A stretch of DNA of 64,000 nucleotides from NCBI GenBank assembly GCA_037127315.1, contig JBBBDQ010000350.1, positions 1,950,501 through 2,014,500 of the forward strand, given 5' to 3'. Of the stretch, positions 56,845-64,000 are shown piece after piece. The stretch comes from Ascarosepion bandense (Eukaryota > Mollusca > Cephalopoda > Sepiida > Sepiidae). Numbering within the stretch: position 1 is the stretch's first letter; each line of letters starts with the position of its first letter. A program made the translations under genes and the position numbers. The notes beneath the pieces are model-generated. The model was given only the letters and a program-made list of their open reading frames with translations. It did no database searches and had not been told where the DNA came from.

Positions 56845-57380
56845 TTTAATCATTTCACCTCATGCTAGGCAATGACGCCACTAAGACTCAAAATGTTACT
56901 GAATGTTGGAGAATATGAGAAAAATACTATTAAAGATATTAAAGATAGAGGACAATAAAAGAACAAGAATTAAGAATAAGGAATATAACAATTGACATTG
57001 CATTTACATTTTTGAAGTTGACTGAAAAGTTGGAAGATAGTTCCACAAATAAGAAAAGAAACTGTTAGCATAAGACTTATAATAACATGGGAAGAAGAAA
57101 ACATAAGGAGACAGAACAATGAAAGAATGGGAATCAAGAAGACATTAGATAACAATTGACATTGCATTTAAACTTTTCAAGAGCTATGTTGACTGGAAAG
57201 CAAGAAGTTGGAAGATGGTTCCACAAATAAGAAACTGTTAGCATAGGAATTACAATAATATATGAAGAAGTAAAAAACAATCAAGGAGAGAAAACAATAA
57301 AAGAACAAGAATTAAGAAGACAAGATAACTGACATTGCATTTAAATTTCTGAAGAGCAAAGTTGAATGAGAAGCAAGAAG
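56845..57380 (-). repeat. LINE 3' end expanded as a tandem repeat of about 165-175 bp
   Basis: Begins as an inverted LINE tail (aatcatttcacctcatgcta). From 56991 the block attgacattgcattta recurs at 57154 and 57328, each time followed by a GAAG-rich block and gttccacaaataagaaa (first two units). The block corresponds to the NLQEFKCKVN coding end of the LINE and its UTR. Confidence 0.8.
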
Positions 57381-57417
57381 TGCCAATTTGATTTTATCAA
57401 ACTAATGTCTGGAAGTA

Positions 57418-57790
57418 GCGGAAATGTGGTTCTACAGAAGGATGCTGTGGATATCGTGGACCAAGGATGCAAGCAACGAGGAGGTGTTGGAAAGAATGGC
57501 AACGAAAAGGAAATTAATACTGAGCATCAGGAAGAGACAACTGAAGTTCCTGGGACAAGCAATGAGGAAGGAAAGCCTGAAGAACCTGATACTGATTGGC
57601 CAGATAGAAGGCAAAAGAGACAGAGGAAGGCAGTGGATAACATATTTGCAGGACCTGATCAAGTGGATGACGGAACGAGGGTTGCCAGAAGTAACAGGAG
57701 CAAGCATACTGGGAGCCACAAGGGATAGGGAGACATGGAGAACCATGATCGCCTACGTCCTGAAAAGACAGGGCACATAAAAGAAGAATC
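57418..57790 (+). pseudogene. RTE retrotransposon, 5'-truncated 3' end
   Basis: An open frame of 118 codons (57424-57780) without a stop: MWFYRRMLWISWTKDASNEE, RKRQLKFLGQAMRKESLKNL, GQIEGKRDRGRQWITYLQDL and RDRETWRTMIAYVLKRQGT. Then gggcacataaaagaag. It is the C-terminal domain only, yet better kept than 38835-39402, so probably a younger insertion. Confidence 0.9.
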
Positions 57791-57940
57791 AGTCATACTA
57801 TAATGTAAATAGTTGTGCCATCAACATAGATACTAAGTTGAAAACTGATAATATCAAAAAATTCTTTTATGAAAATTAGATACAACATTGGTCCGAGGAC
57901 AGACCCCCTTGGGAACACCAGCATTAATGCAAAAGTAATC
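57791..57940 (-). pseudogene. LINE reverse transcriptase piece (inverted part, left)
   Basis: Minus strand: GVPKG (motif B; VPQG in the family), then, after a frameshift, LGPMLYLIFIKEFFDI and LSIYVDGTTIYI, where YADD has become YVDG. Belongs with 58262-58430 (same strand) and with the sense copy at 58431-59150. See the twin-priming finding. Confidence 0.7.
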
Positions 57941-57961
57941 TAGAAGAGTGGTCATTCAAGA

Positions 57962-58200
57962 CTGCATTTTTTTTTTTTTTTTTTTTTTAATCATATCACC
58001 CCAAGCAAGGCGATAACGTCACTGATGCGCAAGGGGCTACATAACAGTGAAAAGATTGGAAAAGAGAAAACTGGAAACCACATCCTAAACAGGAAACAAG
58101 GGATGAGTCTCTTCACCTGTTCAATAGACATGGGTGAAGTGTGAACTGTGCGATAGTTTAGTCTATCTATTCCAATTAAGTCTATCTACTCTAATTTATT
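57962..58200 (-). mobile_element. Short retroposon with LINE-type tail, inserted in the LINE
   Basis: T-run (57968-57988), inverted tail (catatcaccccaagcaaggc), body and head (gtgcgatagtttagtctatc). The head is duplicated: tctatctattccaatt then tctatctactctaattt. It divides the inverted LINE reverse transcriptase, so it is younger. Confidence 0.88.
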
Positions 58201-58261
58201 TTGCAATTTTGATAAGAAAAATTGAATCAGTTCAAAAATTTATTCAAACACATGATAACCT

Positions 58262-58430
58262 TTTAACTTGTAAGGAACGTCAATATGCCAACCCTGTCAA
58301 CTGCCTTTGAGATATCTAGAGCTACAGACCAAGCTTCTCCAGTCTTATCTAAAACTTGATTGATTCTGTACAGACAGTGAAGATACTGAACACTCAAAAG
58401 ATTGAACTTGTAACACAATATTAATACCAA
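58262..58430 (-). pseudogene. LINE reverse transcriptase piece (inverted part, right)
   Basis: Minus strand: LDKTGEAWSVALDISKAVDRVG, equivalent to the motif A block ALDISKAFDRVWH of Jockey/CR1-type enzymes (F changed to V). The aspartate of motif A is kept. Confidence 0.75.
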
Positions 58431-59150
58431 CAGAATTTGAAAGATCCCTGTCTGCTCTCCTAACATACTCAGCTGACATGAAATAGATAGACTATATTGC
58501 ATCCAGTGCTAGGTCAGTTACTAATGAAGTTGGTACACTGAGTCATGCTAGACAATTATTCTCTCCATAATCTATCTAACATATCTATGCTACCATTTAT
58601 TCATATTTAAAATATTACCACCAAATTTGGTCTGGTGATCCTGCTATTTACCTAGAGCTTCTTGATCAAATTCAAAGAAGGATCAGCAATATTATTGGCT
58701 CTGTTCTGACATCTCAGCTTCTAAATATTTTCCACTGCCATAAGATTGATGTTTTGTGACTTTTCTATAAATACTTTAATGGTAATTGTTGGAATGAGCC
58801 GTTCAGTAAGACCCCTAGATTCTTTGAATTTAAACACAGTACTAGACTGGTAACCAGGTCTCCTAAATTTATAGTTGAGTTGGCTAAATGTAACCATAAA
58901 TTTTATGCTATCAGTTTTCTCTCACTTCCTGCTTGTGGAACTCTGTTCTGGCTTCATGCGTTCCAGCCAACTTTAATCTTCTAAAATTTAAATGCAATGT
59001 CAATTGCTATCAACTGTCCTGATTACTCTTCTTTTGTTGTCCCTCCTTAGTAATATTTCAGTTTATGACTCTTCCACATCCAGTAACCCCTTGTGTCTTA
59101 GTGGATTTACTGCCTTGCTTAGGGTGAAATCGATTAAATAAAATAAAACA
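58431..59150 (+). pseudogene. Jockey/CR1-like LINE C-terminus (sense part)
   Basis: Plus strand, with stops: LTYSADMK (LTLSADLKW), DYIASSARSVTNEVGTLSHA, GDPAIYLELLDQIQRRISNI, a block FYKYF, TRLVTRSPKFIVE, then SLPACGTLFW and NLNAMS. The tail taaccccttgtgtcttagtg and agggtgaaatcgattaaata follow. Strongly diverged from 18073-18890, hence an old copy. Confidence 0.85.
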
Positions 59151-60014
59151 TGTATATTACTGGATATACACTCGTTAAAATAATCATGATTACTTTTTTT
59201 TGTGTTGATTATCTTCCCTAAATAGAAATATCCTTGTCAATGATTACATAGACTAATAGATGTCCCTCATGTTTCTTGCTTATCTCATCATAGTGTGTAA
59301 CAAAGCTCTTTGAATGCTTTCTAAAGACACTCAAAGGAAATGAGACAGCATCTTTGGCATAATATACATGAGACGGGCTTTATTCTGAGATGATGAGGAA
59401 ATATTTGTTCTTTAGAAAATGTCTTGAAGATTATCAGCTCTTTCATCAACAATAATATATAATTGTAATGGGTTAGGATTTCTTTTCTGCAAGGAAATGA
59501 TTATTGAATCATGGATAACAGATGTTCAGCCAGGAATGTGTGTTCATAAATAAATCCTTGGAGATAAAAAGAAAGTGAAATCACATAAGTAACAATGAAA
59601 GTCTTTGCCCAATCATCCAACCTTTAGAGATCAATAATACATCCACAAAGAAAAGCAGCCATCATATCTAGAAAGAGAACCTTGTATTTATCACTGCTTT
59701 TGTCATTAATCGAGCTGCCATTTCACAATTTCTGTTCTCATTTCTTTTATTTAACCATAAACAGCTTAATTTTACTTGAACTAGAATAAACCACAAATTC
59801 TTTTCGGAAATAATTTAAGCAACAGCTAGCTATAGATAATACTTAATTTGAAACATTCTTATTCAACAGCAAAAACAAGTTTTGTCATCTCAATTGCTTA
59901 ATATTTGTAAAACTGCACAATTCAGTATTTTTGGCTTGCAGAAATAACAAATATAATAAGCTTAATAAAATTATGGTATTTTGTATTGATGTAGAAGATT
60001 CTTTATACATTTTA

Positions 60015-60506
60015 TCTAAACTTATTTATAAATGGAACTTTGTGTGTGTGCCTGTGTGCCCCCATTACCTATAGACTCTGAAACCGCTGAACCAATTTTC
60101 TTGAAAATTTAAAGTTGTACTATAAGCATCTATGAGTGTTCTTAGCTAGGTTTTGTGTCGAGATACCCCTGATAAATATTGATAATCAAAAAAATCGGAT
60201 TATAGAAGAAGTGGTCCGATTTTAATCAAATTTGATACACTCATAGACAAAGACATAACAAACGATATTCAGAAGTTTCAAGGTTGCAGTTCTTACAATA
60301 GTGCAGAAAATTTGATATCAATACCAGGAAATCAAAATTTGACATACATCCATTCATTTTTCTTTCAGTCTATGGTTTCTCTTTAACTGGAAACAACTAT
60401 TGCTTTTTAGTCTTTCGTGCCAACATCCAAAGAGTCTGAGTTCCAGGACCATGGATTAGTTTTAGAGCTTTCGTTACACTCGAGCAATGCCGGGCTATAC
60501 TGCTAG
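60015..60506 (+). mobile_element. Helitron-type element, copy 4
   Basis: Begins TCTAAACTTATTTATAAATG after an A and ends with the hairpin (ctcgagcaatgccggg) and CTATACTGCTAG before a T. 492 bp, close in structure to copy 3. Confidence 0.9.
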
Positions 60507-60689
60507 TACAGGATATTTCCAAATGCATTTAATGTGTTTATAAATCCTAAACCATGTTTGTCAATTGGATTTTCTTTTCTAAACTCTAAATACAACAATC
60601 ACTGACAGGAACATGACTATTTAAATTAACAAGACAATGACATTCTCTTTTATAATGAACATTAAAATATTGATTTTGTTTTTCTTTCT

Positions 60690-60830
60690 GAAAAATGTAT
60701 TTTGTTTATAGAGGATCCAGATTGTAGTATACTAAACATAATTTTTTTCAAGCTTTCAACTCAATAAGAGTCATCATCAGAGATAAAAGAAAAAATAAAG
60801 TGTATTTTAAGCAGTATATTGTTTTAAGTG
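60690..60830 (-). mobile_element. Penelope-like terminal sequence (relic)
   Basis: Minus strand at 60754-60780: CTGATGA, T, GACTC-loop-GAGTT, then GAAA, followed by GCTTGAAAAA. Parallel to 10496-10521 and 21311-21336 including the shared aagctttc flank. No coding part. Confidence 0.5.
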
Positions 60831-61024
60831 TCATTATTATTTTTTTAAAGCTAAACCCGATAAATGAGAACACAGTCAAAAGTTGATATAAAGTGTGACT
60901 ATTTAATACATCAACAACTGCCACATTTTCTAAATGTTATTCCCATATTAGAAAAAACAAATTTAATAGATATAAAATATCCACTTTAAAAAGTTTATAT
61001 CATGTTCAAGAAAGCAAATGTACT

Positions 61025-61441
61025 TGAATCAGTCAGTTAAGTGCCATACGTAAAACACACTTGGGCGATCATGTTTCAAAAGAGACATGACTGATTGGGC
61101 AGAAGATTATCCCGCAGTAAGTTGCCATTGCTTTCTGCAGTAGACTGGTTGCCAGCCAAGGCTATAGAACCCAATCTGTCCTGTTATTTAACCCATAACT
61201 GGAAGGAAGAAGAGTATCCCGCAGTAAGTTGCCATTGCTTTCTGCGGTAGACTGGTTGCCAACCAAGGCTATAGAACCCAATCTGTCCTGTTATTTGACT
61301 CATAGATGGAGGGAAGAGATGGATTAATACCTTTCCCAAGGATATTTGCACGTTTATGATTGCAACAAATTCAACTGGAATTAGAACTCGGCTCTCCGAT
61401 TTCTTGTTCCGAGTCAATATCCACTGGACCACAACGCACAA
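61025..61441 (-). mobile_element. Octopus-type tRNA SINE with internal duplication
   Basis: Minus strand, from gtcagttaagtgccatacgt to the head at ccactggaccacaacgcac. A segment of about 110 bp (cccgcagtaagttgccattg through ctgttattt-) occurs twice in direct order, at 61110-61195 and 61217-61300. The head is intact. Confidence 0.9.
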
Positions 61442-61544
61442 TTTGTACATTTAAGTTCCGGATAAACAAGCTAATCAAAGAATCAATTTTTTTTTAAATG
61501 TCATAAAAGAAAATGAAAACCACTAAAAATGTCCATGCTCAAAG

Positions 61545-61790
61545 TAGTGGATTATGTTAAGGCTTAGTTTACATGGATAGCAGAAGGGAATAATGTTTGA
61601 CTCTAGACTTGAACTGGTCAAGGTTGTTGTGTTTGGGGAAACATTTTCTTTGGAGTCTTTTCCATAGGGCAGTGGTTTGCAGAAAGAAGCATCACATCAG
61701 TGAAATACAGAGGGAGTGTGGGTGGCTTGCTACTATGTAAATAGTATTGCAGATTCTAGCCATGAAGGTCAGACCTGGAGGAACCGGGTG
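61545..61790 (-). pseudogene. Second LINE family, C-terminus (left part of a split copy)
   Basis: Minus strand: remains of MARICNTI, then TALWKRLQRKCFPKHNNLDQ and FKSRVKHYS, the terminal motif of CR1-type LINE proteins (TxLWNxLPxxxF...NLDxFKSRVxxH). It continues at 62060-62236 and 62600-62890. Confidence 0.65.
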
Positions 61791-61821
61791 GTGCAGTTTT
61801 GCTCGAGCACTCTCCGGTAGG

Positions 61822-61939
61822 GTCTACAGCCATATCATGTTGAATGCACTAGTTCCCGTCCAATCACCGAAGTTAAGCAACATCAAAACTGGTCAGTACT
61901 TAAATGGGTGATCATTTGGGAATACCAGGTGCTGTAAAT
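61822..61939 (+). pseudogene. 5S rRNA sequence (pseudogene or SINE head)
   Basis: This 118-bp stretch follows the animal 5S rRNA: gtctacagccatatcatgtt at its start, ttgaatgcac, then atcaccgaagttaagcaaca, ggtcagtacttaaatgggtg and gggaataccaggtgctgta at its end. Several changes (gttcccg, catcaaaact) and no T-run just after the end suggest that it is not a working gene. The internal promoter region (A box, intermediate element, C box near 61870-61915) is still readable. The following sequence is not 5S spacer, so a retroposed copy or the head of a 5S-derived element is likely. Confidence 0.85.
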
Positions 61940-62060
61940 GTAAGGATCAAGAATGGTCCACTGGTCCTCCAAGTTTGGGGGTTGGGCAGGGCTAACAACC
62001 CTGCCCCATAAAAAAACAGTTTGTTACAGAAGCAGCAACAAAAGTTGCTGCCCTATGCAC
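61940..62060 (+). mobile_element. Sequence attached to the 5S segment, retroelement-like
   Basis: Continues from the 5S end: ggatcaagaatggtccactg, ctccaagtttgggggttggg, ggctaacaaccctgccccat, then an A-run. From memory, the phrase with gggctaacaaccc...cccc plus A-run recalls the leader of some RTE-type elements; I cannot check this here. It may form one unit with the 5S segment. Confidence 0.4.
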
Positions 62061-62236
62061 CATTGGTGTGATGGATAAATAACTCTCCAGTAAGAGTCTT
62101 ACCATATCTGACCTGTGAGAGTTGAATTGGAGTGTGCAAAATAATTCCTTTCTAACAAGACCTCAGAGATGCTTTTGAATTCTATCAAAACTGGAAAGTG
62201 AGGTCTGGGCAGCTCATGCCCAGATATGGCAACAGT
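62060..62236 (-). pseudogene. Second LINE family, middle part of a split copy
   Basis: Minus strand: DYCCHIW reading into gggcatgagctgcccagacc, FDRIQKHL and KELFCTLQFNSHRSDMV-like sequence. It joins at 62236/62600 to KMD on the other side of the RTE insertion. Confidence 0.6.
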
Positions 62237-62244
62237 AGTCCATT

Positions 62245-62591
62245 ATCGCGGACTGAGCCTGCGAGCAACGATAAGGTGTTGGAAAGAATGGTAAGAAAAA
62301 GGAAATTGATGCTGAGCATCAGGAAGAGACAACTGAAGTTCCTGAGACATGCAATGAGGAAGGAAAGCCTGGAGAACCTGATACTGGCTGGTCCGATAGA
62401 AGGAAGGAGAGACAGAGGAAGGCAGCGGATAACATATTTGCAGGGTCTGATCAGGTGGATGATGGAACGGGGGTTACCAGGAGCAACAGGAGCAAACATA
62501 CTAAGAGCCACAAGGGATAGGGAGACGTGGAGAACCATGATCGCCAACGTCCTGAAGGGACAGGGCACATAGAAGAAGAAGAAGAAGAAGA
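62245..62591 (+). mobile_element. RTE retrotransposon 3' end with target duplication and (GAA)n tail
   Basis: Flanked by AGTCCATT (62237-62244 and 62592-62599). Encodes the C-terminal domain without a stop in the frame ending at 62572: ASNDKVLERMVRKRKLMLSI, RKRQLKFLRHAMRKESLENL, EGRRDRGRQRITYLQGLIRW and RDRETWRTMIANVLKGQGT. It ends gggcacatagaagaag and continues as (GAA)n to 62591. The open frame and clear duplication suggest a young insertion. Confidence 0.95.
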
Positions 62592-62599
62592 AGTCCATT

Positions 62600-62890
62600 T
62601 TTAGCCTGATCTGACTCTTATAAACATAGAGGATATCTTGTGGAGTCAGGTACTTGCTGGAGTTGTATAAGGAACTGATCATTTTACCTGCATCTCTTAG
62701 GAATTCTACTTAGAGTCAGGTATGAGTCTGAAACCCAATATCTTCTCAAGGGGACATCTGTTCACTGTGAGTAGTGATAGTTCAGGGTCTGATCAGCAAT
62801 GATGCGATGCAACCAATTTGATTTTATAGGCATTGAATGTAATCAGTCAGTTTTTCCTCCACTGGGAAATTAGTGTAAGACCAAAAGAGA
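62600..62890 (-). pseudogene. Second LINE family, upstream part of a split copy
   Basis: Minus strand: MISSLYNSSKYLTPQDILYV then YKSQIRLKMD (62600-62685), the usual block before YCCHIWA in CR1-type LINE C-terminal regions. More decayed toward 62890. Confidence 0.65.
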
Positions 62891-63232
62891 GGTCAGATGA
62901 TCATGAGGAATTTTGTAGGCGTGCTTGTATCTCGTCATATCATTGGCATAGATGTTTACAAATGATTGTAATTGCTCCTTTCATTTAACAAAACTCATAA
63001 AAACAATAAAACATTCAAAGTATAAATGGATTTCTTAGTTTTTGGAGCGCATACTAAATTCCTTCTCTCTCAATCTATTTATTAAAGATTTTGGATCCGA
63101 TTCTGTCATCAGCCAATGCCAAGGGTAGAAGTTGAATTAATTTAGACTTATTTATTGGCAGTAAATGATTTTGTCAATAAGAAATTTATTTAAAACAAAA
63201 TATCAGCTTCTTTTATTTGCATTAGTTGAATC

Positions 63233-63490
63233 AGTCAGTCAGTTAAGTGCCATACTCGATACATGCTTGGGCGATCATGTCTCGAAAGAAACATGACTGA
63301 CTGGGCAGAAGATTATCTCGCAGTAGGTTGCCATTGCTTTCTACGGTAGACTGGTTGCTGACCAAGGCTATAGAGCCCAATCTGTCCTATTATTTAACCC
63401 ATAACTGGAGGGAAGAGACGGATTAATACCTTTCCCAAGGGTATTTGTGCGTAAGTGAATGCAAGGAATTCAACTGGAATTCGAACTAGG
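63233..63490 (-). mobile_element. Octopus-type SINE, nearly full length, head lost
   Basis: Minus strand from cagtcagttaagtgccatac to aactggaattcgaactagg, at the B-box region; the first part of the head is missing. Confidence 0.88.
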
Positions 63491-64000
63491 AATTAGTTGA
63501 ATAAGACTGATATATAGGAATCTTTATCAGGACAAAATTAAGTATTAAGCATCTTCAATAATTAAATTGGTGGGGGATTTTGTCATAAATTTAAATGTGG
63601 AAAATACTTTATTTCTTAAAAATAGGCAAGTTATTACTTTTTGCATTTATTCAATGCAAATAGATTCGTTCCTTAGCCATTTTGAGGCAAGATATTTGAA
63701 TTGTATTAGTTTTCAATTCCTGCAGATATTCAGTCTGATATTTGTTCTTCAGTTTCACTATGCCCCACCCTAACCATTGGCCTGTATTCAAAGACTTTTA
63801 TAAACTCCCAATATTAGAAGCATAAATAATCCTGGCACTTGTAGGTTACCTCTTCTGGGTACAATGAGCTTTCTTATCATCCATTTCCTATTTCCCTCTT
63901 GTATAAAAGGAAAACAATCTTTCAAAGATTAGGCTAATGTTTTACTTTTTCTGAATAGAGAAAAAGAAAAATTAGTTTAAAATTGATCTGAAGATGATGA

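Overview
The window reads as intergenic or intronic DNA from an AT-rich animal genome packed with transposable elements. I find no exon of a host protein gene that I can support. The organism is most probably a cephalopod mollusc of the octopus type. The basis is the abundance of a tRNA-derived SINE resembling those described from octopus and squid, together with RTE, Jockey/CR1-like and Penelope-like retroelements, Helitrons, Tc1/mariner elements and many (TA)n arrays. This assignment is an inference from repeat content, not from a gene.

Layout. 1-8.5 kb: a large inverted repeat at the left edge, a small inverted-repeat element, two copies of a tRNA-like SINE set in (TA)n tracts, LINE pieces and a ~270 bp palindrome. 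8.7-15.2 kb: a LINE 3' end, a Penelope-like tail, an inverted SINE pair, and a nested stack in which an RTE copy is split by a candidate solo LTR and an internally deleted Tc1/mariner element. A LINE 3' end nested in a SINE follows. 15.8-19.8 kb: a solo LTR with perfect 5-bp target duplication, RTE and SINE fragments, and the best-preserved Jockey/CR1-like C-terminal reading frame. 21.1-23.4 kb: a Penelope-like element with reverse transcriptase plus GIY-YIG endonuclease, set between two (TA)n arrays. 24-36 kb: a dimeric SINE, foldback elements, the first of four Helitron-type elements, LINE ends and a 34-bp G-rich minisatellite. 36.3-39.4 kb: the longest element, an RTE (BovB-like) retrotransposon with endonuclease and reverse transcriptase domains, broken by several lesions. 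41.3-48.9 kb: a LINE whose reverse transcriptase frame carries an internal 33-bp repeat expansion, a Tc1-like relic split by a Helitron, and SINEs. 49-64 kb: a mariner relic split by a SINE, RTE fragments, a LINE with a 5' inversion of the twin-priming type, and a second LINE family interrupted by a 5S-rRNA-containing chimera and by an RTE fragment.

How the parts work together. The autonomous families seen (RTE, Jockey/CR1-like LINE, Penelope-like element) are probably all dead in these copies. Their tails match those of short elements: one short retroposon family shares its 3' end with the Jockey/CR1-like LINE, and the octopus-type SINE and a second SINE share another tail. Insertion order can be read at several loci from target duplications and interrupted frames. 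A recurring motif, CTGANGA - hairpin - GAAA, resembles the core of hammerhead ribozymes. It occurs in the Penelope-like tails and in several inverted-repeat elements, often beside (TA)n arrays, and is the most interesting unexplained signal here.

Intervals not listed (about 4.1-5.4, 6.0-7.5, 9.6-10.2, 16.5-17.1, 19.8-20.5, 23.8-24.2, 25.5-26.8, 27.1-28.6, 31.2-32.5, 39.4-41.3, 42.7-43.9, 48.9-49.7, 50.1-51.0, 51.4-52.4, 55.4-56.8, 59.2-60.0 and 63.5-64.0 kb) are AT-rich sequence in which I recognise nothing firm.
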